From an uncultured Bacillota bacterium (GTDB taxonomy: Bacteria > Bacillota > Clostridia > Christensenellales > UBA1242), in assembly GCA_900551705.1 (NCBI GenBank), contig URWY01000007.1, positions 1-51,390 on the forward strand: a DNA stretch of 51,390 nt, written 5' to 3'. Each line of letters starts with the position of its first letter. The stretch's first letter is position 1. The translations under genes were made by a program, and so were the position numbers. The notes beneath the pieces were generated by a model. It ran no database searches. It was given only the letters and a program-made list of their open reading frames with translations, and was not told the DNA's origin. This document shows positions 25,842-33,998 of the stretch, piece after piece.

Positions 25842-25842
25842 T

Positions 25843-25880
25843 AAGAAAAAATACGCCAAATTTAGTAGCGTATTTTTATT
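25843..25880 (-). terminator. Terminator after the HAD-ASCH gene
   Basis: Stem AAATACGC/GCGTATTT (25849-25856 and 25868-25875) with an 11-base loop; T-rich on both strands (GTATTTTT on plus, GTATTTTTTC on minus). It ends the nfeD-to-HAD-ASCH run. Confidence 0.75.
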
Positions 25881-25901
25881 TATATTTTGCATATTTATTC
25901 A

Positions 25902-26834
25902 TTATTTCTTGACTACAAATTCAAAGCCAATCACACCTAATTCTTTTATTTCTTTATCGGTGTAAAATCTTTTCATTATGGCATTGGCCTGGTCAATAGT
26001 TTTTTTCTCAAAACCACATTTATCTTTACCATAATATGAAATTAAATCTTTAAAACTATAAAATTTCTTGCTGTTTAAGACAGTCACAACAATTTGTTTT
26101 CTAGGTTTGTTATCAAGCCTAAAAACTATTGTGTCGCCTTTTTTGATATTATTTCTACGCAAGTCATTAAGTCTTAAATCAACAGTTTTTTGACCCATTT
26201 TTATCTTTTTATAAGGCTTTTTGCTAATGTTGATAACATAAGTTTTGAACTCGCTTTCTTCTTCGCTTAATTTCACTATTTCGCGATAAAATTCAACGAA
26301 ACTATAAACCTTTTTAACAAGTGGATTATGATAATTTTCAGACAAATAGTTATACATCATAAATGTTTTAACACCCGCTGCGCTTGTGCTGTCACAATTA
26401 CGAGCATTGTCGTCCAAAAAGACTTCAATATTATTCTCTAAGCACACTTTACCTTTATCATCAGCATTTGCAATGACCTTATCAAAAGGAATTTTATGCT
26501 TTTTAAGCCATTTAGTTGTGTATTTAACTGGGTCTTCAAATTCATCATAATTCCTTGCTGTAACAATATAAATTTCGTGACCTTTTTCATGCAAAATATC
26601 AAGATATTTTTTTGCAAGTGCTCTTGGCTCTGTGCTATTTATCTTGTTAAAACTATCTCTCCAAAATTTGTTACCAATCTTGCTCCCCCAATCAAAAGCA
26701 AGTGAATAATAATCTGTTTGTGGATTTGAAAGTCCAAATGGCAAGTTGTTTTCAAGTTCATACTCTTGCCCATAAGCAATAACTCTATCCACCAAGTTTG
26801 TTAATGTTCCGTCAACATCAATTCCAATTCTCAT
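25902..26834 (-). CDS. HAD-family nucleotidase fused to an ASCH domain
   Basis: 310 residues. Residues 1-185 are a HAD phosphatase of the 5'-nucleotidase type C/YqfW kind: IGIDVDGTLT (catalytic Asp pair), IVTARNYDE, KVIANADDKGKVC and the metal motif VFLDDNARNC. Residues about 195-308 match an ASCH domain: KPYKKIKMGQKTVDLRLNDLRR, IKKGDTIVFR, SFKDLISYYG and a final GVIGFEFV. ASCH domains bind RNA or nucleotides. A nucleotidase or RNA-linked repair role is inferred. The ATG overlaps the DUF2726 stop by one base; Shine-Dalgarno GGAGAG. Confidence 0.75.
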   Translation of the reverse strand: MRIGIDVDGTLTNLVDRVIAYGQEYELENNLPFGLSNPQTDYYSLAFDWGSKIGNKFWRDSFNKINSTEPRALAKKYLDILHEKGHEIYIVTARNYDEFEDPVKYTTKWLKKHKIPFDKVIANADDKGKVCLENNIEVFLDDNARNCDSTSAAGVKTFMMYNYLSENYHNPLVKKVYSFVEFYREIVKLSEEESEFKTYVINISKKPYKKIKMGQKTVDLRLNDLRRNNIKKGDTIVFRLDNKPRKQIVVTVLNSKKFYSFKDLISYYGKDKCGFEKKTIDQANAIMKRFYTDKEIKELGVIGFEFVVKK

Positions 26835-27472
26835 TAAAACTCTCCGTAATCTTCAACATTTTTCTTTTCATCTTCGTTGTTTATTGTCAATCCTAACGCT
26901 TCAAAAATAGGATTTTTTATTTCATCTTGTGTATAATCAGTTTTGACCTTTATACTAATCAATGGCAATTCCGCGATTTGCAGTGCTTTTATAACATCTG
27001 GACTGTTCACATCAAGTTGTTCATCGCCAATACTTCCATCAAAAATATCAATCGCAACTTTTGGCTTCATAGTGTATTCGTCAAAAATAACAATATCAAG
27101 ATATTTATCCGCAATTTTATTAAACAAATCTTTGCGGCCAACCGGCTCTAAAATTGTGTCAATTCCTACTTTTGGGAATGCAACATAACCTTTTGGAAGC
27201 ACTCTTGAAACCAAAACAAGAACTTTTAACTCTTTTCTAAACAAGAATTTATCAACAACATCAACATACGAGCCTTTAATTTCTGCTGCATTGTTATTTT
27301 CTGTATCTTTTTTCTTTTTACGCCAAATCTTGAACTTTGGCTTTTTTATACTTTTATCTTTTGCTGGTTTATCTTCTTTTTTCTTTGCAGGTTTATGTTT
27401 CATAATAAATTTTACCACGAAGAATAAAATTATTAAAACAATCAAAACTGCGGCAATAATTGCAAATGTCAT
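26834..27472 (-). CDS. Membrane-anchored DUF2726 protein
   Basis: 212 residues: membrane segment about 4-24, a lysine-rich linker (25-60), then a DUF2726-type domain (about 70-190) of the restriction-endonuclease-like fold. The core reads KYLDIVIFDEYTMKPKVAIDIFDG, followed by SPDVIKALQIAELPLISIKV. The usual acidic-x-acidic-H pattern (IELDGxxH) is altered to IDIFDGSI, so nuclease activity is uncertain. It ends in an acidic tail. Shine-Dalgarno AAGGGG. It lies between ung and the HAD-ASCH gene. Confidence 0.65.
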   Translation of the reverse strand: MTFAIIAAVLIVLIILFFVVKFIMKHKPAKKKEDKPAKDKSIKKPKFKIWRKKKKDTENNNAAEIKGSYVDVVDKFLFRKELKVLVLVSRVLPKGYVAFPKVGIDTILEPVGRKDLFNKIADKYLDIVIFDEYTMKPKVAIDIFDGSIGDEQLDVNSPDVIKALQIAELPLISIKVKTDYTQDEIKNPIFEALGLTINNEDEKKNVEDYGEF

Positions 27473-27487
27473 AATTTCCCCTTTTAT

Positions 27488-28147
27488 TTACCATTCAATA
27501 GGTGTTTCATTATTTTTTATAAGAAATTCGTTTGCTTTTACAAAGTGATTACAACCAAAAAAGCCGTTATAAGCGGATAATGGACTTGGATGAGCACAAG
27601 TTAAAACCAAATGCTTGCTCCTGTCTATATTCTTGCCGATAGCAATCGCGTTTGCGCCCCAAAGCAAGAACACAACGGGTTTTTCGCGTTTCGACAGAAG
27701 TTCAACAACCCTTGATGTTATTTGCTCCCAACCCATATTTTTATGCGAATTTGGCTGACTATCTCTAACCGTAAGCACGCTATTCAAAAGCAACACGCCT
27801 TGCTTAGCCCAAGCGGTCAAATCGCCATTTGTGCAGGACTTTTTACCCGTTTCGTCTTCAATTTCTTTATAGATATTCACAAGTGAAGGTGGCAATTTTA
27901 TGCCGTTTTGAACTGAAAATGATAACCCATGCGCTTGTCCTGGTTGATGATATGGATCTTGCCCAATAATCACAACTTTAACATCGTTATATTTAACCAA
28001 ATTTAATGCGTTAAAAACATTTTCTGGTGTTGGATAGATTTTTTTTGTGTTGTATTCTTCTGTTAAAAAATCCTGCAAATTTTTAAATTGTTGCGATGTA
28101 AGTTCTGGCTTTAACAATTCATACCAATTTTTTGTTATTTTAAACAT
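27488..28147 (-). CDS. ung: Uracil-DNA glycosylase, family 1
   Basis: 219 residues. Catalytic motif VVIIGQDPYHQPGQAHGLSFSV with the water-activating Asp; LLWGANA; and the DNA-minor-groove motif AHPSPLSAYNGFFGCNHF. Removes uracil from DNA, starting base excision repair. Shine-Dalgarno AAAGGA. Follows the 28162 gene by 14 bases. Confidence 0.97.
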   Translation of the reverse strand: MFKITKNWYELLKPELTSQQFKNLQDFLTEEYNTKKIYPTPENVFNALNLVKYNDVKVVIIGQDPYHQPGQAHGLSFSVQNGIKLPPSLVNIYKEIEDETGKKSCTNGDLTAWAKQGVLLLNSVLTVRDSQPNSHKNMGWEQITSRVVELLSKREKPVVFLLWGANAIAIGKNIDRSKHLVLTCAHPSPLSAYNGFFGCNHFVKANEFLIKNNETPIEW

Positions 28148-28161
28148 ATTTTTCCTTTAAA

Positions 28162-28746
28162 TTAATAGTCTTTTTTATCCAATGCGTCCGATAATAACAA
28201 TGCTTTTATTTCAGGTGGTAAATCGGCAATCATTTTACCAATATCTTTATCACTTTTTAAGGCACTTTCATCGTTTAAATAATCTCTAATTTCACTTTCT
28301 TTAACAGGATCATATGTTCCATCGTTATCATTCTCGTAAGATTTAGACGAAGGTCTATCATTAGAAAACAAGCTGTCAAAAATGTCATCATACTCTTTAT
28401 TTAAAATGTCATCTTTATTGGAATCTTTTTCTTTTGCGGCGTTGAAATCTGTGTTGAAAAAGCCGTCAATATCCAAATTATTGTTGTCTATTTTCAAGTC
28501 TGGGTCTTCTTTGACAGGTTTTTCAGGTTTAGCCTCAGATTCTTGCTTTGCTTGTTGTTTTTCTAATTTCTTTTGTTCTTTTTGATTTTTCTTATCTTGC
28601 CTTATGCTTTCTTTTATAGCTTTTTTCTCAGTTTTATCTTTTGTTTTTTTAGTTTTAGCATTAGCCAAGCCCTTTTTAATTAAAGGCAAAAATAAATACA
28701 CAATGCCTATAACTGCTGCTAAAACTATAAACGCTATCCACCACAT
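28162..28746 (-). CDS. Charged single-pass membrane protein, unknown
   Basis: 194 residues, not recognised. An N-terminal membrane segment (about 2-22) is followed by a Lys/Glu/Gln-rich, probably coiled-coil region (about 30-75), an acidic, Asp/Asn-rich middle and a short helix DKDIGKMIADLPPEIKALLLSDALDKK at the end. Domain topology suggests a cytoplasmic tail. It follows floA in a likely operon; a role at FloA membrane domains is a guess. Shine-Dalgarno AAGGAGG. Confidence 0.6.
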   Translation of the reverse strand: MWWIAFIVLAAVIGIVYLFLPLIKKGLANAKTKKTKDKTEKKAIKESIRQDKKNQKEQKKLEKQQAKQESEAKPEKPVKEDPDLKIDNNNLDIDGFFNTDFNAAKEKDSNKDDILNKEYDDIFDSLFSNDRPSSKSYENDNDGTYDPVKESEIRDYLNDESALKSDKDIGKMIADLPPEIKALLLSDALDKKDY

Positions 28747-28768
28747 TTTTGCCTCCTTAAAAATTTAT

Positions 28769-28791
28769 GGCGAAAGAATATATCTTCCGCC
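28769..28791 (-). terminator. Hairpin between floA and the 28162 gene
   Basis: Near-perfect inverted repeat GGCGGAAGA/TCTTTCGCC with a short AT loop, followed on the minus strand by ATAAATTTTT. It could end part of the nfeD-floA transcript; the T-tract is interrupted, so it may be partial. Confidence 0.45.
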
Positions 28792-28806
28792 AAATTTAAA
28801 ACTTTA

Positions 28807-29811
28807 TTAGCCATTCTTCTTTTTATTGTCAATTCCTGCTATTGAATTTCTCATTGCTGTATCAGAATTTAAGTTTTGGAGTTTGTAATAATCCATAACT
28901 CCCATTTGGCCGTTCTTAATTGCATTTGCCATTGCTTTTGGAACTTCTGCTTCCGCAGCCAAAACCATAGCCTTCATTTCTTGCGTTTTTGCACGCATTT
29001 CTTGTTCCATAGCATAAGCCATAGCACGACGCTCTTCCGCTTTTGCTTGGGCAATGGATTTATCCGCTTCCGCGCGGTCTATGTTAAGTTTTGCACCGAT
29101 GTTTTGACCAACATCAATATCTGCCATTTCAATTGATAAAATTTCATAAGCAGTTGCAACATCTAGGCCTTTGTTAAGCACTGTTTTTGAAATAATGTCT
29201 GGGTTTTCCAAAACTTCTGTGTGTGTTTCCGCTGAACCAACTGTTGTAACAATACCCTCGCCAACACGAGCCAAAATTGTTTCTTCACCAGCACCAGAAA
29301 CCAACCTTGCAATGTTTGAACGAACTGTGATTTTCGCTTTAACCCTAAGTTCAATACCATCTTTTGCAATCGCTGAAATCCAGCCTGTTTCTATAACCAT
29401 AGGTGTAACGCACATCTTAACCGCTTTAGCAACATCACGACCAGCAAGGTCGATCGCTTTTGCTTGGTCAACTGATAGCGGAATTTTAGCACTGTGTGCT
29501 GAAATCAAGGCAACAATAATCTTCTCAATGTCACCACCTGCCATGTAGTGTGTTTCAAGGTCAACAATATCAATTGCAATACCCGCTTTTCTTGCTTGAA
29601 TATACGCGTCAATGATAGGTCCAACCTTAATTCTACGCATTCTCATACCAATCAACCTTGTCATCGATACATGCGCACCAGAAATGAGCGCAATAAACCA
29701 TGTTTTAAGTGGAACTAAGCAAATCAATACGATAAATGCAACTACAAATACGCCGAGAGCAACGAATAATGCAATTAATCCACCTGATAATCCAAGTTGT
29801 GTTAAATTCAT
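28807..29811 (-). CDS. floA: Flotillin-like protein FloA
   Basis: 334 residues, the usual FloA length. An N-terminal hydrophobic hairpin (about 8-38), then the SPFH domain (MRRIKVGPIIDAYIQARKAG, LETHYMAGGDIEKIIVALISAH, IARLVSGAGEETILARVGEG), and an Ala/Glu-rich flotillin repeat region (DRAEADKSIAQAKAEERRAMAYAMEQEM). It organises functional membrane microdomains. Next to nfeD (3 bases), the classic pairing. Shine-Dalgarno CGGAGG. Confidence 0.96.
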   Translation of the reverse strand: MNLTQLGLSGGLIALFVALGVFVVAFIVLICLVPLKTWFIALISGAHVSMTRLIGMRMRRIKVGPIIDAYIQARKAGIAIDIVDLETHYMAGGDIEKIIVALISAHSAKIPLSVDQAKAIDLAGRDVAKAVKMCVTPMVIETGWISAIAKDGIELRVKAKITVRSNIARLVSGAGEETILARVGEGIVTTVGSAETHTEVLENPDIISKTVLNKGLDVATAYEILSIEMADIDVGQNIGAKLNIDRAEADKSIAQAKAEERRAMAYAMEQEMRAKTQEMKAMVLAAEAEVPKAMANAIKNGQMGVMDYYKLQNLNSDTAMRNSIAGIDNKKKNG

Positions 29812-29813
29812 AA

Positions 29814-30335
29814 CTATACCTCCGTTTTTTCAACAATAATTTTTATACCTTCAACCTTAACAACCTTGACATACTCACCTGTCGCAATCATTTCAGCCGT
29901 TTCACATATACCTTCATACACCTTTTCGTCAATCATAAACTTGCCCGAAGGTCTGAGCGGTGTGACCGCTACCCCAATTTCGCCAACAAGATTACCAAAT
30001 TCGCTTTGATTAACATAATCTGTTGGAACAGCCGTCTTTTTCTGAACAAATGGCGTTTTCCCCAAAATTCCGAACCTCGCCGAACGAATGAACAGCAAAA
30101 ACAAAATTATCAGCACAAGCGAGAAAATCAAAACCAAGCCGACAACTTGAACGATTGATTTTGACAGCACCGCATGAGTAACAATTCCTGCAGCAATGCA
30201 CGCTAAACCCGAAATTCCAAAAAAGCCAAAGCCAGGAAGGAAGAACTCAATAAACACAAACAAAACGCCAACGCAAAGCATCAAAATTACATACCATTCC
30301 ATACTTGTGAATATTTGAGATAATTCAGCCCACAT
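29814..30335 (-). CDS. NfeD-like membrane protein
   Basis: 173 residues: membrane segments about 14-34, 38-56 and 60-80, then a C-terminal OB-fold (about 105-173) with LVGEIGVAVTPLRPSGKFMIDEKVYEGICETAEMIATGEYVKVVKVEGIKIIVE. It is the short NfeD form lacking the ClpP-like protease domain. NfeD OB domains partner flotillins. Shine-Dalgarno AAAGGAG. Confidence 0.9.
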   Translation of the reverse strand: MWAELSQIFTSMEWYVILMLCVGVLFVFIEFFLPGFGFFGISGLACIAAGIVTHAVLSKSIVQVVGLVLIFSLVLIILFLLFIRSARFGILGKTPFVQKKTAVPTDYVNQSEFGNLVGEIGVAVTPLRPSGKFMIDEKVYEGICETAEMIATGEYVKVVKVEGIKIIVEKTEV

Positions 30336-30355
30336 ACCTTTCTCCTTTCGTTTGT

Positions 30356-30385
30356 ATTATACCATATATATAAACTAAAAGTAAA
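30356..30385 (-). promoter_or_regulatory. Promoter of nfeD-floA
   Basis: Extended -10 TGGTATAAT (TATAAT at 30356-30361) with a TTTACT-like -35 at 18-base spacing (30380-30385) on the minus strand. The start would be about 20 bases before nfeD. Confidence 0.65.
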
Positions 30386-30414
30386 TACTTTTTTTTAAAA
30401 TTTTGTCAAAACCC

Positions 30415-30443
30415 TTGACAAATAAATAAAGTTTGTTTATCAT
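30415..30443 (+). promoter_or_regulatory. rpsU promoter
   Basis: TTGACA (30415-30420), 17 bases, TATCAT (30438-30443). Divergent from the nfeD promoter. Confidence 0.8.
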
Positions 30444-30481
30444 ATCCAAGAATTTATACCTTAAAAGGCGGTGATTTTGCA

Positions 30482-30664
30482 ATGTCAATGGTTAAAGTTG
30501 GTGAAAACGAAAGCTTGGAAAGCGCTTTAAAACGCTTTAAAAGAAAATGTCAAAGAGACGGCATTATCGGCGACCTTAGAAAAAAAGAAGCATATCTCAA
30601 ACCTTCTGTTAAGAAAAAGAAAAAACAAGAAGCCGCAAGAAAAAGAGCGCGTAAACACATGTAA
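30482..30664 (+). CDS. rpsU: 30S ribosomal protein S21
   Basis: 60 residues. The N-terminal GENESLESALKRFKRKCQRDG and the basic tail KPSVKKKKKQEAARKRARKH match S21 closely. It contacts the anti-Shine-Dalgarno region of the 30S platform. A single-gene unit with its own promoter and terminator; Shine-Dalgarno AAGGCGGTG. Confidence 0.97.
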   Translation: MSMVKVGENESLESALKRFKRKCQRDGIIGDLRKKEAYLKPSVKKKKKQEAARKRARKHM

Positions 30665-30697
30665 TAAAAAAATCACAACTTTTGTTGTGATTTTTTT
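30664..30697. terminator. Terminator of rpsU / 695-residue lipoprotein gene
   Basis: Stem AATCACAAC/GTTGTGATT (30671-30679 and 30684-30692), TTTT loop, flanked by A and T runs, so usable in both directions. Confidence 0.88.
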
Positions 30698-30700
30698 AAT

Positions 30701-32788
30701 CTAAACCGGCGTTACAACGCATAGTTTGTAATCATAATTCTGACTAGCGTGCGTAATGTCTTTTTCTATGTCAAAAACCATCTCATAAAATGTAAAATCA
30801 ACCTTGCTTTCATCTAAAACCGTAACACCACCAAAACCATTTTTAGATGGTATCACCTTGTAGGCGTAAGTAGATTGCAATTTCGCTTCCACTATGCCGT
30901 TAACTTCCTCCCCTTCCGCTTTAAGCATAGGGTCAGACTCCGTGTTCTTGAATTTGTCAAGTTTAACAGAATCTAATTGTAACGCGTTCGGGTCATCACG
31001 ATCATAAAGTTCAACAAACTGCTCTGGAACATCTTCCACGCTCACACCAACCTCAAAATCTGTGTAATACCCCTCAATTAGGTTGCCACTGTTGTCTTTT
31101 TCCGTTGTCTTATACAAATATCCTTTGCCGGGAACATACTTGTGATATTTACAATCTTGCTCTGCATAAGCCATATCATAAGGTTCACTTTGATAAAAAT
31201 CTATCTTGTCTTGCTCCCAAGTAAATAGCTTACCAACACCTGTTGCCTTGTCATAAGCGTAAAACCTTATATATACCTTAATTGCAAGGTCAGGATTTGG
31301 CGAAAATATCTGCATCCAAATGCCAGATAATGTTATATCTTTCGATGGCATCATCACCACACTTTGATATTCCGACATCGGACTGTTGTCAAAACTGTGC
31401 GCTTCTGATTTGCTGTCGTCAAAAATGTCAAACGCATCAGCATTGGAGAAAAACATATCTGTGTCATAATCACGCAAGAATGATGCCGTTTTTGGTCTGA
31501 ATTGGAAATTTGTTTCGTTGCCTGTTTCATCTAATTCGCCCATAGCATCTTTTGGATGTTTTCCTTTCTTAGCTTTATATGCTTCCACAAAGTCATAAGT
31601 AATATTTATGCCGTTTTGATTGTATGTGTAAACAAACTCGTCAGAGCCGTCATACACAAAGTTGTATACCATCTCGGCAACTCTGCCCACATAATAGCGA
31701 TAGTTGTAAAAATTTTTGCCATTTTCAACATAGTTTACATTTTCGGTACCGTTGTTATAATAACTCGAATTTGGACCGAACTGAATATAATCATTTTTAA
31801 CAACTTCCTCGCCAATAACATTGTTTAAAATGTATGTCACAAGCGAGTCTGCGTCAGTCTTTGTTAAGCCAGAATATGTTGCATTTGATTCGTATGCATT
31901 TTTAAGAGTTTCCAAGTAATCCTTAACAGTATTGTCAACTGGCGTTTCTGTGCCCGAATGACCATTATTTGCTCCATGTGGAATAACAACATTATCTTTA
32001 ATATAATAAGTAAAAGTATCAGACTTGTAAATTATTTTTCCGACAATGTTTGCATTTTTACTTGATTTAACTTTAATAGTAAAAACATCAGTGTGATAAT
32101 TATATAACACTCCACCTTCATAAGAACCATCTTGCAATATCGTTGTTTCAACACTTGCTTCAAACATAGTTCGGTGGTCGTTGCCATTTTGGCAATAGCC
32201 TAAAAGTGTTTCATAAAGCACAATTTGCAATGGTGTTGAGTAATAATTAGAACTTGATAATTGTGGATATTCGGAACCTTTAAATAATTTTTTTATATCA
32301 TCATAATCATTATTTTTAAATGCTTGTTCTACATCACTTAAAGTAGTTTTACTATTTGGGTTTAAAGTCCATAACCATTTATCGTTTTTAATTGTAGAAT
32401 TATCTCCAAGTTTTGCCTTGCCGGCAGAATCTTGATAAATTGTTTGCCTTATACTGTCTGGGAAAAATGTTGCAAGATTTTCATTTTTTAAGCCAGAGCC
32501 AGAGCCATAATAACTATTTAAACCATTCAAAATTCCTTCATCATAAAACTTATCTGTAATTTCTGTTATGTCTTTTATTTGACCGATTTGGCTATTTGAA
32601 TACACAACTTTAAAGCCGTCTATAAATTCTTTATAAAAAGACGATTGCCCAGGCGAAGAACCGCCCGAACCACCTATCCCACCAACAGAACCGCCACCTT
32701 CTGAATCATCAATTTCACAACCAGCAAAAAACACTGGCATAAAAGCCATGATAATTGCAAGCAAAAATGAAAAAACTCTTTTCTTCAT
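30701..32788 (-). CDS. Large exported lipoprotein, unknown function
   Basis: 695 residues from the ATG at 32788, which gives a classic lipoprotein signal: KKR, a hydrophobic core and lipobox FFAGC with the Cys near residue 24. A Gly/Ser-rich linker (about 30-48) and a soluble beta/alpha domain follow. I recognise no family. Features include many aromatic residues, MLPSKDI-like strands (VVMMPSKDITLSG) and a late KVIPSKNGFGGV. There is no Shine-Dalgarno, and the promoter -10 touches upstream ATG 32794, so the mRNA probably begins at the chosen start. It neighbours a second exported unknown (32873-33877). Confidence 0.65.
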   Translation of the reverse strand: MKKRVFSFLLAIIMAFMPVFFAGCEIDDSEGGGSVGGIGGSGGSSPGQSSFYKEFIDGFKVVYSNSQIGQIKDITEITDKFYDEGILNGLNSYYGSGSGLKNENLATFFPDSIRQTIYQDSAGKAKLGDNSTIKNDKWLWTLNPNSKTTLSDVEQAFKNNDYDDIKKLFKGSEYPQLSSSNYYSTPLQIVLYETLLGYCQNGNDHRTMFEASVETTILQDGSYEGGVLYNYHTDVFTIKVKSSKNANIVGKIIYKSDTFTYYIKDNVVIPHGANNGHSGTETPVDNTVKDYLETLKNAYESNATYSGLTKTDADSLVTYILNNVIGEEVVKNDYIQFGPNSSYYNNGTENVNYVENGKNFYNYRYYVGRVAEMVYNFVYDGSDEFVYTYNQNGINITYDFVEAYKAKKGKHPKDAMGELDETGNETNFQFRPKTASFLRDYDTDMFFSNADAFDIFDDSKSEAHSFDNSPMSEYQSVVMMPSKDITLSGIWMQIFSPNPDLAIKVYIRFYAYDKATGVGKLFTWEQDKIDFYQSEPYDMAYAEQDCKYHKYVPGKGYLYKTTEKDNSGNLIEGYYTDFEVGVSVEDVPEQFVELYDRDDPNALQLDSVKLDKFKNTESDPMLKAEGEEVNGIVEAKLQSTYAYKVIPSKNGFGGVTVLDESKVDFTFYEMVFDIEKDITHASQNYDYKLCVVTPV

Positions 32789-32794
32789 ATTCAT

Positions 32795-32823
32795 AGTATA
32801 CCATATATACAAAAAAATAGCAA
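32795..32823 (-). promoter_or_regulatory. Promoter overlapping the lipoprotein start
   Basis: TTGCTA (32818-32823), 17 bases, extended -10 TGGTATACT (TATACT at 32795-32800) on the minus strand. The predicted +1 is 32788, the A of the second ATG. Confidence 0.65.
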
Positions 32824-32842
32824 TTATTTAGTTAATTAAAAT

Positions 32843-32873
32843 AAAAAAAGAGTTGAAATCAACTCTTTAATTT
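32843..32873 (-). terminator. Terminator of the Pro-Asn repeat protein gene
   Basis: Ten-base inverted repeat AAAGAGTTGA/TCAACTCTTT (32847-32856 and 32859-32868) followed on the minus strand by TTTTATTTT. Confidence 0.8.
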
Positions 32874-33877
32874 TATACAAATTGTAAATCGCCAGAATTT
32901 GTTGTGAAAGTATTACCTTTAAGCAAATCATTATAATCATCTGGCAATGTGCAAACAAAGGTTTTTTGCGAACTTGCTTCTGCTGAACTTACAACTTCAA
33001 GTTCCTTATAATTTTCAATATTAAAGTTTGTTAAAACGCTTAATCTGCCATCTTTTAATTTGTTTAAATATTCTTCTTGTGTTGAACAAGCACCTGTTGT
33101 TCCACCAATTGTCATTGTAAAAATTTTATCTGCAAACTTTAATGTTAAATTTGATACTCTACCAGTTTCCCCATAGTCAAACTCTGTCGCATTTAAAACT
33201 TCACAATTTGAATAACTAATGCCATTATTTATCAAATATTCAAGAACTTCGTCTTGTTCAAGAGCATAACTGGCGATTTCTTTTGCTAAATCTTCTTCTT
33301 GAACAGTTTCGCCTTTGTTGTTTTCTGTTGAAAAACTCATTTTTGAAACATTTTCTGATAATGTTTGATAATTTGATGGGTTTTTCAAATCTGAACAACT
33401 CAACTCCATAAATTTGTTTGTGCCTTGTTGTGTGCAGTTGATATAAACTTTACCTGTCGCATTATTAATTGCATTAATTTTCACATCTTGTATTTTTAAG
33501 AAACTTAATTGCGCTAAATTTTCATTGAAATAATTTTCAATAACGCTTGGCAATTCTTCTTCAAACATTGCTTTATATTCGGCTTCTGTTTTAACAATAG
33601 GGCCTGGATCTGGGGTTGGATCTGGGGTTGGATCTGGGGTTGGATTAGGATTTGGATTAGGGTTTGGATTAGGATTAGGATTAGGGTTTGGATTAGGGTT
33701 TGGATTAGGTGTTGGATTTGGTGTTGGGTCTGGGGTTGGCGTGACAATTGTTGTTCCAGAACCTTGTTCTTGATTTTTTTCAACATATTTAACAATAGCA
33801 ACTGAGCTACTTATTAATGCTGCAAGCCCGAAAACTGCTCCAATGATAATTCCTGCTTTTTTACCTTTACTTGCCAT
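32873..33877 (-). CDS. Membrane-anchored protein with Pro-Asn repeat spacer
   Basis: 334 residues. N-terminal membrane segment (about 8-30) with a basic start (MASKGKKAG), a Pro-Thr/Asp/Asn spacer (about 45-93) with long PN repeats, then a soluble domain of about 240 residues without known motifs (INCTQQGTNKFMELSC and MTIGGTTGACSTQEEYLNKL). The layout, anchor then rigid spacer then exposed domain, resembles proteins that project through the Gram-positive wall. Function unknown. Shine-Dalgarno AAGGAG; promoter TTGACA-17-TACACT upstream. Confidence 0.65.
   Translation of the reverse strand: MASKGKKAGIIIGAVFGLAALISSSVAIVKYVEKNQEQGSGTTIVTPTPDPTPNPTPNPNPNPNPNPNPNPNPNPNPNPTPDPTPDPTPDPGPIVKTEAEYKAMFEEELPSVIENYFNENLAQLSFLKIQDVKINAINNATGKVYINCTQQGTNKFMELSCSDLKNPSNYQTLSENVSKMSFSTENNKGETVQEEDLAKEIASYALEQDEVLEYLINNGISYSNCEVLNATEFDYGETGRVSNLTLKFADKIFTMTIGGTTGACSTQEEYLNKLKDGRLSVLTNFNIENYKELEVVSSAEASSQKTFVCTLPDDYNDLLKGNTFTTNSGDLQFV
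33604..33741. repeat. Six-base coding microsatellite (Pro-Asn/Asp/Thr codon pairs)
   Basis: On the plus strand units such as GGATTA, GGGTTT, GGATCT and GGGGTT repeat in 6-base register for about 135 bases, encoding Pro-X pairs on the minus strand. Copy changes of six bases keep the frame. Confidence 0.9.
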
Positions 33878-33908
33878 AAGATTTCTCCTTCGAATTTATT
33901 TCATGCAT

Positions 33909-33937
33909 AGTGTAACATAATGGCAAGTAGATGTCAA
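33909..33937 (-). promoter_or_regulatory. Promoter of the Pro-Asn repeat protein gene
   Basis: TTGACA (33932-33937), 17 bases, TACACT (33909-33914) on the minus strand. Confidence 0.75.
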
Positions 33938-33969
33938 CACCCAATTTTTATTTTTTTGGCAAAAAAAGA

Positions 33970-33998
33970 TTGACAATAATATACAATAGTTTTAAAAT
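33970..33998 (+). promoter_or_regulatory. thrS promoter
   Basis: TTGACA (33970-33975), 17 bases, TAAAAT (33993-33998). The leader to the thrS ATG is only about 20 bases, so no T-box riboswitch fits. Confidence 0.8.

Noticed and set aside
33604..33741. Telomere-like or CRISPR-like repeat
   Set aside because: The TTAGGG-like words are Pro-Asn codons read backwards, in strict 6-base register within a gene; there are no spacers.
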